In this document: one piece after another, positions 22,219 to 30,426 of the stretch
Layout of the letters: every line of letters begins with the position of its first letter
Position numbering within the stretch: position 1 is the first letter of the stretch
Virus record (IMG/VR): IMGVR_UViG_3300027917_000003
Coordinates: 1 to 61,712 of that record
Strand: one strand, 5' to 3'
Source: a virus
Length of the DNA: 61,712 nucleotides
Program-made: the position numbers and the translations under genes
Notes under the pieces: generated by a model
The model's database searches: none
Told to the model about the DNA's origin: nothing
The model's input: only the letters and a program-made list of their open reading frames with translations

Positions 22219-24390
22219 CTAGTCGATTGATCCGATTACCTTAAGGCCTTGCATCTTCGTGTTCTTGTCCACGACCTCATAAGACAGAACTTGGTTAGAG
22301 AGCCACGTCTCCACCATCATATCGACCAGCTTTTCAGGCAGATCGAATTGCTGACCCAGAACCGCCGCCACATAGCGCCCCTGCTTGCGGGTCTGGGAAT
22401 AGCTTGAGAGCGGGCGCCCCGAGAACCACGCGACCCTAATCACATTGATCATGTCGCGGCAGACTTGTTTCTCGGGCCAGACGCTCTTGGGCGCCGCCTT
22501 CTCGTTCGCCTGCGCGGCGTAGAGACTGCCCTCGCCGGTGATGTCATTGACGACGACCTTCTTCAGTTCGAAGGGCAGGCGCCAGCCATCCTCGGCGCTC
22601 TTGATCTTGCGGGCGTGGATCTCGCCGACGCTCTCGCCCTCCTCGCGCTCGATGCCGAGCAGGAAGTCACCGGCGCCGTCGAAGACGGTCGAGCCGCGAA
22701 GGTTGCCAGCCCGGCTCGTGTGGTGGACGCCGACGACTGTCGCCCCGAAGGTCGTGCGGACGGCGTCGCAGGCGCCAATGAAGAGGGTCATGTCCTTCTG
22801 GAGGTTCTCGTCTGCGCCCGGCAAGACGCGGCTGACCGTGTCCACGAAGACCGTGACAGGCATCTCTCCCGCCAGCTTGCCAGCCTTGGCCACCGTGCGC
22901 AGGAGCCGCTCCACGTCCGCCTGAGCCATGAAATTGATGTTCTGGCGGATCAGGTAGAAGGGCAGGCCACGAACCTGAACGCCAGCCTCCCTCTCCCACG
23001 CGAGAATGCGGTTGCCGATGTCGCCAACGCCCTCGGACGAGATGTAGACGACCGGGCCAGACTTGTTGATCTTGCGTCCAAACCAGTCTGCGCGCTGGGC
23101 GCAGATCGACAGGCCCATGCCGATTGTGATGAAGCTCTTGCCGCATCCCGGAGGCCCGTAAACGAAACCGAGCGCGGTTTCGATCATCAGCTTGTCGATC
23201 AGGTACTTGGGCTTGGGGAGGGACAGGATGCCCTCCACGTCGAGCAGCTCATACTCGTCCTCGACTGTCGGTTTTACGACATCCACGAACAGCTCGCCCG
23301 TTTCCTCATCGACCTTGTAGAACTTGACGGGCTGCGGCTCATCGGCCTGATCGAAAGGGCGGCTGGGGCGCTCCACCTTCGCATGCTCTGCTACCTTGCC
23401 GTCCCACTGCTCAATGGCCAAGGTCCATTTGTGGCGGAACAGGCTGAACCCGCGACCCTCCCGTTCGAGGAGGTCAAAGTTCGAGGCGCCGGGCATATGC
23501 AGGCGGCTCTTCACCTTGCGCTCGTAGGTGGCGAAGGCGTCATTCATGGCCGTTTCGCTCTCCACCTTCGAGGGCGGAATGGGCGCGTCCCGATAGAGAT
23601 CGACGACCGCAGCCCACACGAGCTTGGTCATATAGTCCTCGCGGCCATCGACGATGTTGCCAAAGTTATCCACAGCTTTATTTGGTGACGCAGTTTTTTC
23701 GCCTGTTACACGGTTCACGCCACTTGACCCGCCATGCTCGATGGCGAGCTTCGTGATCTCGTCACAGAACCATTGTGGCGCTGTGGCGATCTCCATTTCC
23801 CACGGCTCGTGGCCCTCCTTCCAGCGGTAGGACTTGCCGCTCTCGTGGGTGCTGGGGGGCATCATGGCGAAGCCACCCTGCCCCCTGATGTCCACCCCGA
23901 TGCTTGTCTTGCATGTCGGGGGAACCCAGCCCAGAGGGGCGCGGAAGAAGAGCTGAACGCCTCCGCCGCCGGTGGCCTGCTCGACCGTGTCCAGCTCACC
24001 GGCGTTCTGTTTCATGTGAAACATGTCGTCCCACCACGCCTGCGCACGGACATCCTTGTGCAGGTCGAGATCCACGACGAAGATCCCATTGGAGCAGGCG
24101 CCCGCGATCAGGCCCATGTTGTTGCGGCGGGCATGCTCGCCATCCTCGCCATACCAACGCTCGAAGGTGAAGTCAGGGATCAGCTCGTTTTCCAATTCGC
24201 GCCACTTCGGCAACGCCGGGCGCTTCCATTGGTTCTTGTTTTCCCTGTGACTCATGGCCGGGACGACCTGCATCCCGTTGCCACGATACATGCGGGCCCA
24301 CTCTGCCGGATCAGCGAAGTCTGGGTCAAACGAAGCGTTCATATTAATTGTTCCATCATTTCCATCTGAAGGCAGCGACATCACGTCCAT
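22219..24390 (-). CDS. Primase-polymerase / RepA-type helicase (723 aa)
   Basis: The N-terminal 220 residues form a bifunctional primase-polymerase domain: NNMGLIAGACSNGIFVVDLD with the catalytic DLD, TGGGGVQLFFRAP where a His is often found but Gln is present, and VDIRGQGGFAMMPPSTH. From about residue 390 comes a RecA/RepA-type ATPase with Walker A YGPPGCGKS, Walker B VFVDTVSR and GVHHTSRAGNLRGST. The C-terminal 70 residues form a winged-helix-like domain. It is the central replication protein. Start codon 24381 is equally possible. A DnaA box lies inside it at 23666-23674. Confidence 0.88.
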   Translation of the reverse strand: MDVMSLPSDGNDGTINMNASFDPDFADPAEWARMYRGNGMQVVPAMSHRENKNQWKRPALPKWRELENELIPDFTFERWYGEDGEHARRNNMGLIAGACSNGIFVVDLDLHKDVRAQAWWDDMFHMKQNAGELDTVEQATGGGGVQLFFRAPLGWVPPTCKTSIGVDIRGQGGFAMMPPSTHESGKSYRWKEGHEPWEMEIATAPQWFCDEITKLAIEHGGSSGVNRVTGEKTASPNKAVDNFGNIVDGREDYMTKLVWAAVVDLYRDAPIPPSKVESETAMNDAFATYERKVKSRLHMPGASNFDLLEREGRGFSLFRHKWTLAIEQWDGKVAEHAKVERPSRPFDQADEPQPVKFYKVDEETGELFVDVVKPTVEDEYELLDVEGILSLPKPKYLIDKLMIETALGFVYGPPGCGKSFITIGMGLSICAQRADWFGRKINKSGPVVYISSEGVGDIGNRILAWEREAGVQVRGLPFYLIRQNINFMAQADVERLLRTVAKAGKLAGEMPVTVFVDTVSRVLPGADENLQKDMTLFIGACDAVRTTFGATVVGVHHTSRAGNLRGSTVFDGAGDFLLGIEREEGESVGEIHARKIKSAEDGWRLPFELKKVVVNDITGEGSLYAAQANEKAAPKSVWPEKQVCRDMINVIRVAWFSGRPLSSYSQTRKQGRYVAAVLGQQFDLPEKLVDMMVETWLSNQVLSYEVVDKNTKMQGLKVIGSID
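23666..23674 (+). promoter_or_regulatory. Perfect DnaA box inside the primase-helicase gene
   Basis: TTATCCACA with flanks AAAG and GC matches the four promoter-linked boxes. It sits in coding sequence with no visible promoter, so it may be incidental. Confidence 0.4.
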
Positions 24391-24393
24391 CCC

Positions 24394-25125
24394 TTATGCG
24401 ACGACCCGGTATTCTCTTTGCGCGTCAATCCAGCCCTGATCCGCATTGACGAAGACGGGCTGGATAAAGATCTTCTTTACCTCCGCATTGCCCTTGCCAT
24501 AATGCTGGTGCCGAATGTGGCCACGGCGCAGGTGTGGGCGGACAGGACTTCCATTGCCAGACGAACGCATGGTCTCATTAATTTTGCCGATGCGAATTGT
24601 CGTGACTGAGGAATATTTTGAAATTGTTTTTTCGCGGCGGTTCCGCGAATTTGGTTTATTGCATGTCTCAACATCTTTCCTAATATTTTTTGTGGCCAAC
24701 AAAACTATCAATAAAGTTACGCAATCGCGCCCATAATCCTCGAACTCTTCAATCACCTCCATTCCACCGATATATGCAAAATGCGATTGTTCAACAGGGA
24801 TAAATTCGCTGCCTTTGTCAGATACTGAACATTTAACAGTTAATTTTCCGCTTTCCTCATGCGGCTTGTAATGAAACATAAAGTCGAGCCTGTTGTTTGT
24901 CTTATCAGACAAAACTTTTTGAAAATTTTCGCCTGACATTCCAGAAATAGCAGCGTCGAGGTTTTCCAAAAACTTCGGCTTTGCTTGAATACAAAATTCT
25001 TTGAAGGGCGGCAAAAACATACCAAGCTCGTGCATGTCTTTTGCCGTGCGGGTTATATCAAACATCGAAATTGAATTGAAAATTTCAGCCGAAAGTTTGA
25101 ACAGGGGGATACGCTTGTCGATCAT
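24394..25125 (-). CDS. AT-rich orphan protein (243 aa)
   Basis: The start is the second ATG of ATGGAGATTGATATG (25125). The 243-aa protein is visibly more AT-rich and Lys/Asn/Phe-rich than its neighbours. The C-terminus has a conserved-looking block SPVRPHLRRGHIRHQHYGKG followed by KKIFIQPVFVN, which I have seen at the ends of phage and mobile-element proteins of unknown role. It is inserted between the RuvC-like and primase-helicase genes. Recent acquisition is likely. Confidence 0.6.
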   Translation of the reverse strand: MIDKRIPLFKLSAEIFNSISMFDITRTAKDMHELGMFLPPFKEFCIQAKPKFLENLDAAISGMSGENFQKVLSDKTNNRLDFMFHYKPHEESGKLTVKCSVSDKGSEFIPVEQSHFAYIGGMEVIEEFEDYGRDCVTLLIVLLATKNIRKDVETCNKPNSRNRREKTISKYSSVTTIRIGKINETMRSSGNGSPVRPHLRRGHIRHQHYGKGNAEVKKIFIQPVFVNADQGWIDAQREYRVVA

Positions 25126-25138
25126 ATCAATCTCCATT

Positions 25139-25609
25139 TCAACGTGTTGCAGCATACCAAGCCATGCAGGCCGCATCGGCGCGGCCATCATCTTTCTTCC
25201 GGGCGAACAGGCCCGCGTAATTGGGAAACAGCTCACAGGCGCGCTGACGGGCGCCGTCCTTGCCCCCACGCACCGCCGCCGCCTTCTGCCACGCCTGCGG
25301 CTGCACGATGGTGACGGGGATCTTGTTGGCGGCGAGAACGCCCTCGACGAGGCCGACGCTGCGCCCGAAGGAGAAAACAGAACTGACGCCCTGCCCCGGC
25401 ATCGCCCCGACACGCTCCAGAACGGCGTGGGTGACGCCCTCGGCAATGTTGATGACGCTGGCGAGGCCGTGAGGGCTCACCTCTTTCTTGGTCTTTCCGT
25501 TCCGCTGGACCTCAAGGACAGGCATGTCGATGACGGACAGGTGGCCCTTCTCGGTGTCGAGGAAGGCGATGGCGCCATTCAGTCCGGGGTCGATGCCAAT
25601 GTAAATCAC
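25139..25609 (-). CDS. RuvC-like Holliday junction resolvase (156 aa)
   Basis: The GTG start at 25609 overlaps the upstream stop (GTGA). The protein has the RNase H-fold nuclease pattern: IYIGIDPGLNGAIAFLD with the first Asp, a central VGLVEGVLAANKIPV with the second acid, and KKDDGRADAACMAWY with the final Asp residues. Length fits RuvC-type resolvases. It would cut branched DNA before packaging. Confidence 0.85.
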   Translation of the reverse strand: MIYIGIDPGLNGAIAFLDTEKGHLSVIDMPVLEVQRNGKTKKEVSPHGLASVINIAEGVTHAVLERVGAMPGQGVSSVFSFGRSVGLVEGVLAANKIPVTIVQPQAWQKAAAVRGGKDGARQRACELFPNYAGLFARKKDDGRADAACMAWYAATR

Positions 25610-25806
25610 GCTGCGGTCCTTGCTGCCTCGTCGAGGGCTGTGAAGTGATCCCAATTGACCACGCCGCGCGTGGCCTCAATGATCTGCGGGCGCCAACGGT
25701 GGGGCACCATCTGACGGTGCTTCCACTTCATGCGGGCGTGGCGGCTGACGCCGAGCCTCTCCGCAGCGCGCAGGATCAGATCCCACTCGTAGTCAGTCTT
25801 CCTCAT
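25606..25806 (-). CDS. Small HTH protein, Cro-like candidate (66 aa)
   Basis: The start is the second of two adjacent ATGs, spaced 6 nt from GGAAGG. The 66-aa protein carries ILRAAERLGVSRHARMKWKH, then VPHRWRPQIIEATRGVV, which looks like a helix-turn-helix with a basic recognition segment. Near the divergent promoter, it is a candidate binder of the GACA-N3-TGTC dyads. Confidence 0.65.
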   Translation of the reverse strand: MRKTDYEWDLILRAAERLGVSRHARMKWKHRQMVPHRWRPQIIEATRGVVNWDHFTALDEAARTAA

Positions 25807-25927
25807 CATGCACCTTCCAGAAGAAGTGGTAGATGGCCACCACAGCCCACGCACCATAAACAGCCAGCATGGCCACCGCAGAGATCGCGGCCATGCAGAG
25901 AAGCAGTATGGTGATGAACTCGGCCAC
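25793..25927 (-). CDS. Small membrane protein (44 aa)
   Basis: The GTG start at 25927 follows GGAGGGGGCC. The 44-aa protein is one long hydrophobic segment (FITILLLCMAAISAVAML and AWAVVAIYHFF) with a charged tail KVHDEED. It is the first gene of the leftward replication block. Function unknown. Confidence 0.6.
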   Translation of the reverse strand: MAEFITILLLCMAAISAVAMLAVYGAWAVVAIYHFFWKVHDEED

Positions 25928-26058
25928 GGCCCCCTCCAAGTGATTTGCGGAGGTTGAGACATTTTGTCTTCGAAGTCAACTAGGGGAAAAGACAAATTGT
26001 CCGTTGACATGGTTTCGCAAATCAGCCTACCCTGCAAACAGTTGAAATTGAGGTACAC
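25928..26058. promoter_or_regulatory. Divergent promoter/operator region with two phased dyads
   Basis: Two dyads of the form GACA-N3-TGTC stand at 25958-25968 and 25991-26001, centres 33 bp apart (three turns). A rightward TTGACA (26005-26010) with 17-bp spacing to CTACCC leads to the nuclease gene. Leftward, TTGACT (complement of 25974-25979) is a -35 candidate. One iteron core, TGCGGAGGTTG, lies at 25945-25955. Confidence 0.7.
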
Positions 26059-26811
26059 ATGAAAAATCCATTCGAGGTCCACGACCTCCAGCACCTCTCC
26101 CCATCCGCCTGCAATCTCTTCGTCAACAGCCCGGCGATGTTCGTGCTTGAGAAATGCATGAAGAAGCGCAGCCCTGTCGGCGCCGCAGCCTATCGAGGCA
26201 CTGCCGTCGAGGCAGGGATCGTCGAGGGTCTTCTCAACGGCTCTGATGACGCCACCTGCGTGAAGCTGGCCGAGGCCGAGTTTGATAAGCTCACTGCGCT
26301 CTCGGGCGACAGCCGCCGCGAGAAAGAGGCGGCCGCCATTGGCGACATGGTCAAAATGGGCCTGTCCGAGCTGCGCGCCTATGGGAAGCCCACCTCGACG
26401 CAGGGCAAGATCGAATATCACATTGAGGGCCTGATGGTCCCGATGATCGGCTACTATGACTTGGAGTGGGCCAATCATGGCATCCTCACTGATATTAAAA
26501 CTACTCACGCACTCCCGTCGAAAATATCCACCAGCCACGCGAGGCAAGTTGCTCTCTATGTCGCTGCACGGGGCAACAATCTCGATGCGCGTCTCACCTA
26601 CGTCACCTCCAAAAAGGTGGCTACTTACCACTTGGAGAATGTGGAGCAGCATGTGCTGGCTCTGGAAAAGATTGCGCTGACGATCCAGCGTTTCCTGTCG
26701 ATCTCGAACGACCCCGCCGAACTGGCGGCCATCGTCGTGCCGGAGGTGGACAGCTTCTACTTTGCAGATCCGATGGCCCGTAAGGCAGCGTTTGACGTGT
26801 GGGGGCTGTGA
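26059..26811 (+). CDS. RecB/Cas4-like PD-(D/E)XK exonuclease (250 aa)
   Basis: The core is GYYDLEW...GILTDIKTTHALPSKI at about residues 130-155, giving the D...D-x-K catalytic set, followed by SHARQVALYVAA, which matches the Q-x-x-x-Y motif. The N-terminus LSPSACNLFVNSPAMFVLEK resembles the start of Cas4/AddB-type nucleases. It is probably the recombination exonuclease, paired with the SSB-like protein two genes downstream. First gene of the rightward block. Confidence 0.85.
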   Translation: MKNPFEVHDLQHLSPSACNLFVNSPAMFVLEKCMKKRSPVGAAAYRGTAVEAGIVEGLLNGSDDATCVKLAEAEFDKLTALSGDSRREKEAAAIGDMVKMGLSELRAYGKPTSTQGKIEYHIEGLMVPMIGYYDLEWANHGILTDIKTTHALPSKISTSHARQVALYVAARGNNLDARLTYVTSKKVATYHLENVEQHVLALEKIALTIQRFLSISNDPAELAAIVVPEVDSFYFADPMARKAAFDVWGL

Positions 26812-27062
26812 TGGAAGATATTGAAATTCTGTGGAATGAAGACCTTCAATGCGGGCTTGAAGCGGTTCACTATCTCTTCAAAGAGAAGATAGTGTTTCTT
26901 GATCTGATGCCGCAAAACAGCACGGACATGAATGGGACAATTAAGTACTGCACAAAATTGTTCCCTGACGTTGCCCGCATTGATGTCAGGTCAAAGCTTC
27001 GCGAGCCCTACGTCTATTTCCTTGATGGAGGAGAATGGAAGGTGGGCCGTTACGCGGCATAA
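26811..27062 (+). CDS. Small hypothetical protein (83 aa)
   Basis: ATG 26811 overlaps the exonuclease stop (TGATG). The 83-aa protein begins MEDIEILWNEDLQCGLEAVH and is probably alpha/beta. Function unknown. Confidence 0.55.
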   Translation: MEDIEILWNEDLQCGLEAVHYLFKEKIVFLDLMPQNSTDMNGTIKYCTKLFPDVARIDVRSKLREPYVYFLDGGEWKVGRYAA

Positions 27063-27125
27063 AGTTTCGCCCATGTGGGCAAAGGCAAGGGGCCAGCCAT
27101 ATGGCCCCATCATGGAGTATGGAAA

Positions 27126-27800
27126 ATGGCACTTGGTTTCTCTTACGGCGGCACCGGCGGTGGCGCTGACTTCCTTCCCATCGTGAAGTTCGACGCCCGT
27201 GCGGGTCGTTTCTTCCGTGTGGACCGTGAGGATGGCGTATCTACGCCTCACGACATTACTCGTAACTTCAAGGCGGTCTTTGACTTCGAGAACCTCGAAG
27301 TGGGCTGGATCTCCTTCAACGCCGGGTCGGCGCCCGACTTCCAGATGGTCCCCTTCGGGTCGGCCTTCGGTGAGCGTCCCTCCGACGCCCACAAGCGCGG
27401 CATCCGCATGGCCGTCAAACTGTCTGGTGAGTGCGGCGGCGACTGTCGCGAGCTTGCAGGCACGTCTGCGGCCATGATGAAGGGCATCGACCTTCTGCAC
27501 GACGACTACATCGCTGGCGCCAGCGCCAACGCAGGCAAGCTGCCTGTCGTCGTCCTTGAGGACACGATCCCGATTGAGAGTGGTTCGGGGGCGAAGAAGT
27601 CCACGAACTATCAGCCTGTCTTCAAGATCGCTGGTTGGGTAAAGCGTCCCAGCGGCCTGAACGACAGCGCCCCGCAGGCTGACAAGTTCATTCAGCCTCA
27701 GATGTCGGCGCCCAAGGCCCCGCCGTCCACCGGATCGACCCGTGCCGCGCCTCCCAAGGCCAAGGCCGCAGTCGTCGATGACGATGAGGACTTCGGCTAA
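27126..27800 (+). CDS. Single-strand DNA-binding-like protein (224 aa)
   Basis: The start is MALGFSYGGTGGGADFLPIV (27126). A beta-rich body (VGWISFNAGSAPDFQMVPFG, VFKIAGWVKRP) is followed by a Pro/Ala-rich linker and an acidic tail VVDDDEDFG. That tail is like those SSB proteins use to recruit partners. Similar proteins accompany exonucleases in alphaproteobacterial phages. No recombinase of RecT type was seen. Confidence 0.65.
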   Translation: MALGFSYGGTGGGADFLPIVKFDARAGRFFRVDREDGVSTPHDITRNFKAVFDFENLEVGWISFNAGSAPDFQMVPFGSAFGERPSDAHKRGIRMAVKLSGECGGDCRELAGTSAAMMKGIDLLHDDYIAGASANAGKLPVVVLEDTIPIESGSGAKKSTNYQPVFKIAGWVKRPSGLNDSAPQADKFIQPQMSAPKAPPSTGSTRAAPPKAKAAVVDDDEDFG

Positions 27801-27807
27801 TCAAACC

Positions 27808-27829
27808 GGGGCGGGCTTCGGCTCGCCCC
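27808..27829 (+). terminator. UUCG-loop intercistronic hairpin 6
   Basis: GGGGCGGGC-TTCG-GCTCGCCCC (one G-T pair) follows the SSB-like gene. No T tract; same style as the early-block hairpins. Confidence 0.6.
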
Positions 27830-27850
27830 ATCACCAACTGGAGAGTGACA

Positions 27851-28165
27851 TTGAAGTTTCTGCTCACGATGAACATGCCAGCCCACCGAGGTGGCCCCAT
27901 TCACCAAATCACCTGTGAGCATCCCGCAAAGAACCTCACCGAGTTCTGCGACGCCCTAGAAAAGAGCGAGTTCATCCTTGTCGAAGAGTTCTATCGAGAT
28001 ACCGAAGCGCCGGAAGGCTCAGACCCCTACTATTCGGTCGGTTTTACTGCGCTCAACTATCGTGTCATCGGCAAGATTAAAGAGCTGGGGACTGTCACGA
28101 CCGCCAAAAAGTCCATTAAATTTGGAGATAGATATGAACAGAACCTTCGAAAGGGTAACCTTTAA
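27851..28165 (+). CDS. Small hypothetical protein, TTG start (104 aa)
   Basis: TTG 27851 lies 7 nt after GGAG, mimicking the common initiation box. A GTG six bases upstream is too close to the ribosome site. The 104-aa protein begins MKFLLTMNMPAHRGGPIHQI and contains AKNLTEFCDALEKSEFILVE. It overlaps the next gene by 32 nt. Function unknown. Confidence 0.55.
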   Translation: MKFLLTMNMPAHRGGPIHQITCEHPAKNLTEFCDALEKSEFILVEEFYRDTEAPEGSDPYYSVGFTALNYRVIGKIKELGTVTTAKKSIKFGDRYEQNLRKGNL

Positions 28166-29123
28166 CGGTGAAGCCCACACCGCAGGGTACAAGGTAACGT
28201 GCTGCCGCTGCCAGAGTGTAGATAACATCGGCGCCGGTTCTCACTCCGGCAACTTACCGCCCGAGGTGATCAGTAAAAAGTTCACGCAGCGCGGGTGGCG
28301 CCTCGGCAAGCGTTTGAATTTGGACGTCTGCCCCCAGTGCATCACCAAAGAAAAAATCTCTCGCAAGTCGATCAAGCTCGGCGACTTGTCGAAGAATGAC
28401 GTGCAGGTGCTCGGCCTTGGGGCGGCGCCACCCCATCCCGTCGAAGAGAAGACCCTGACGATCATTGAGGCCATCAGGTTCGGATGGGCGAGCAAGCCCA
28501 CAATCTACCGTTACATCGCAGACGGCAGGCTTCCCTGCATAAAGGAGGACGGAAAAATGCTCCGCGTGAAAGAAAGTGACTTAGAGAGCGCCTTTAAAGA
28601 CATGCGCAGATCTGCTCCCCGGCCAGTCATTCACTTGAAGACCAAGCAGTCAGTGAATGAACCGGCACCGCCAGTTAATGACCCCAAGCCCCTATTGAAT
28701 GAAGGAGACGCCCCAGTGGCCACCATACCCATAGCCCCCATGACAAAGGAAGACCGGCGCATCATCTTCAGCGAGATTGACAGCCACTACCTCGACGAGC
28801 TGCGCGGCTATGCCAAGGACTGGGACGACCTGAAAGTGGCCACCGGGCTGAAGGTCCCCGTTGAGTGGGTCCGCGTCATCCGAGAAGATAATTTTGGCGC
28901 TGAGAAGGGAGACCAAATTGGCATTGAAATTGAGAAGCTCAAAGCGTCCAGCGCCGAGGCCGAGAAGCTGATCCAGACCATGCGCACTCTGTGGGAGGCG
29001 ATGGATAAGACTCTTGAAGAGTTTGAGGCCAAGCAGGCCGCCCTTTCCGAAGAGGCCACCAAAGTCCACGCCGCCATCGCGGACGCGAGGGGCAAGATCG
29101 ACGCCTACACCAACGGCAAATGA
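28134..29123 (+). CDS. Zinc-finger / excisionase-type HTH / coiled-coil protein (329 aa)
   Basis: The start is MNRTFERVTFNGEAHTAGYK after GGAGATAGAT. A first domain has two Cys pairs (TCCRCQS and VCPQC), probably zinc-binding. Then a MerR/excisionase-like HTH, IIEAIRFGWASKPTIYRYIA followed by GRLPCIKEDGKMLRV, stands at about residues 110-155. A Pro-rich linker, an EWVRVIREDNFG segment and a C-terminal coiled coil (about 270-325) complete it. It is probably a DNA-binding regulator or replication accessory protein. Confidence 0.65.
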   Translation: MNRTFERVTFNGEAHTAGYKVTCCRCQSVDNIGAGSHSGNLPPEVISKKFTQRGWRLGKRLNLDVCPQCITKEKISRKSIKLGDLSKNDVQVLGLGAAPPHPVEEKTLTIIEAIRFGWASKPTIYRYIADGRLPCIKEDGKMLRVKESDLESAFKDMRRSAPRPVIHLKTKQSVNEPAPPVNDPKPLLNEGDAPVATIPIAPMTKEDRRIIFSEIDSHYLDELRGYAKDWDDLKVATGLKVPVEWVRVIREDNFGAEKGDQIGIEIEKLKASSAEAEKLIQTMRTLWEAMDKTLEEFEAKQAALSEEATKVHAAIADARGKIDAYTNGK

Positions 29124-29134
29124 GGAGTGCAGAA

Positions 29135-29467
29135 ATGAACCACACTGATATTTTGACCCAGTCCGTTCTCACGCTCCGCGACCGTGACGCCCAGTATGGC
29201 AGCATGCAGGACACCATGATCCGTGCATGTGAGATCTTCGAGATGATCACTGGCAAGGAGCTGTCACCCTATCACGCCAACATCTTCATGCATGCTCTGA
29301 AGCTGGCGCGTGTCAGGACATCTCCCGGCAAGCTCGACAACTACATTGACGGCATCAACTATCTGGCCTTCGCTGGCGAGTTTGCCGTGCCCACGGGCAG
29401 CGCCGAAGAGATCGTCAACGCCGGGATGCGTGACCTCGTCGATCAGCTCAACACGCAGGAGGGCTAG
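29135..29467 (+). CDS. DUF6378-like protein (110 aa)
   Basis: The start is MNHTDILTQSVLTLRDRDAQ (29135). The pattern RDAQYG...EIFEMITGKELSPYHANIF...KLARV...KLDNYIDGINYLAFAGE matches a small helical phage family that I know as DUF6378. Function unknown. Found in early regions of many phages. Confidence 0.65.
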   Translation: MNHTDILTQSVLTLRDRDAQYGSMQDTMIRACEIFEMITGKELSPYHANIFMHALKLARVRTSPGKLDNYIDGINYLAFAGEFAVPTGSAEEIVNAGMRDLVDQLNTQEG

Positions 29468-29746
29468 ATGGAGATGGAGTTAAACGACAAGCATCTGACG
29501 ATGCTGCTCGCGGCGATTGGTCAGAAGCTCTCCAATTCTGAAGAGGAGGCATATGGGCCGAGCCTCGCCTGTGTCGCCAGCTTCGCCACGAAGCTCATCA
29601 CGACTGTCGTCGTCGGCCATGCTGACAGTCGCGAGGAGGCCCTTGAGGGCGTCCGCAGCGCCCTCGCAGACTGCGAGATAATGGTCAACAAGGCCTATGA
29701 CGTTATCGAACCGTTGTTGGCTATGAGAGATGGAAAGGCTCACTAA
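29468..29746 (+). CDS. Small helical hypothetical protein (92 aa)
   Basis: ATG 29468 is spaced 5 nt from GGAGG. The 92-aa acidic helical protein (MEMELNDKHLTMLLAAIGQK) is coupled to the next gene by a 1-nt overlap. Function unknown. Confidence 0.55.
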   Translation: MEMELNDKHLTMLLAAIGQKLSNSEEEAYGPSLACVASFATKLITTVVVGHADSREEALEGVRSALADCEIMVNKAYDVIEPLLAMRDGKAH

Positions 29747-30015
29747 TGTCTTACGCAAAAGGCGATCTCACCTGTGACGAGAAGCTCAGGGCGGCCTATG
29801 CCTACCTGATCAACGGCATCCCGCAGCACCACATTGCCGCCCTCTACGGCGTCAATCAGGGCCGCATTAGTGAGGCCGTGGCGCTCGTGGCCAAGGCATG
29901 CGGGTTCCCCATCAAGGGAGGCGCCGTGCAGGACGTGTCGGACGAGTTCGGCATGCCGTACACCCCGGCGGACGCCAGCTTCCTCAAGAATAGGACCACC
30001 CCGGAAAACAGGTAG
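29746..30015 (+). CDS. Small HTH protein (89 aa)
   Basis: The protein contains YLINGIPQHHIAALYGVNQG followed by RISEAVALVAK, a homeodomain-like helix-turn-helix at about residues 23-50. The C-terminus is short and unstructured. It is a probable DNA-binding regulator. Confidence 0.65.
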   Translation: MSYAKGDLTCDEKLRAAYAYLINGIPQHHIAALYGVNQGRISEAVALVAKACGFPIKGGAVQDVSDEFGMPYTPADASFLKNRTTPENR

Positions 30016-30057
30016 TCCCAAATTGGTACAGCGTATGCGTGTCTGCGTTAATGAAAT

Positions 30058-30091
30058 GGCGACTTCTCTGCCCTAGAGTGGGGAAGTCGCC
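30058..30091 (+). terminator. Intergenic hairpin after the HTH gene
   Basis: GGCGACTTC (30058-30066) pairs with GAAGTCGCC (30083-30091). There is no T tract. It is placed before the next initiation box. Confidence 0.5.
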
Positions 30092-30112
30092 GCCATTGAT
30101 ATGGAGATTGAC

Positions 30113-30358
30113 ATGGCCCGCATACAGGACAAGTTGAGGAAGACCAACCTCTTCATCGACCCCGCCTACCCCGTCAGCAAGAGTGTGCTGATCAACCCGG
30201 ACGGCCCCGCCGCCGCCGACTACATCGACAACCTCGTCCAGAAACTGAGCCATATCGCCCACCTCGCGATCAACAACATTGACGACGAGGCCGTGAAGGC
30301 CGACATCTGGAAGTCTTATTATGAAGCAGTGGGAGTTAAATATGACATTGAATGCTGA
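30113..30358 (+). CDS. Small hypothetical protein (81 aa)
   Basis: The start is the second ATG of ATGGAGATTGACATG. The 81-aa protein (MARIQDKLRKTNLFIDPAYP) has a helical middle with NLVQKLSHIAHLAINNIDDE. It overlaps the tiny membrane peptide gene. Function unknown. Confidence 0.55.
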   Translation: MARIQDKLRKTNLFIDPAYPVSKSVLINPDGPAAADYIDNLVQKLSHIAHLAINNIDDEAVKADIWKSYYEAVGVKYDIEC

Positions 30359-30425
30359 GTTTCAGATCGTTGGAGCCCTGATGCTCCTTGTGGCCGTCAA
30401 CATCATCATCGCGTGGGGGATGTAA
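30342..30425 (+). CDS. Tiny membrane peptide (27 aa)
   Basis: The ATG after GGGAGTTAAAT starts a 27-aa peptide with a single hydrophobic segment (IVGALMLLVAVNIIIAW). It fits between the 81-aa and 82-aa genes. Real but of unknown role. Confidence 0.5.
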   Translation: MTLNAEFQIVGALMLLVAVNIIIAWGM

Positions 30426-30426
30426 C

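Noticed and set aside
23666-23674. DnaA box in the primase-helicase as part of a replication origin
   Set aside because: It is a single box inside coding sequence without AT-rich region, repeats or promoter nearby; kept only as a low-confidence site.
22465-23688. Long 407-codon open frame on the opposite strand of the primase-helicase gene
   Set aside because: It is a GC-rich antisense shadow: the opposite strand encodes an intact protein with Walker motifs, and the frame has no ribosome site and a composition typical of reverse frames.
25606-26652. 348-codon leftward frame through the divergent promoter
   Set aside because: It is antisense to the exonuclease gene for most of its length. 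Only the last 66 codons, starting at 25806, are supported as a gene.
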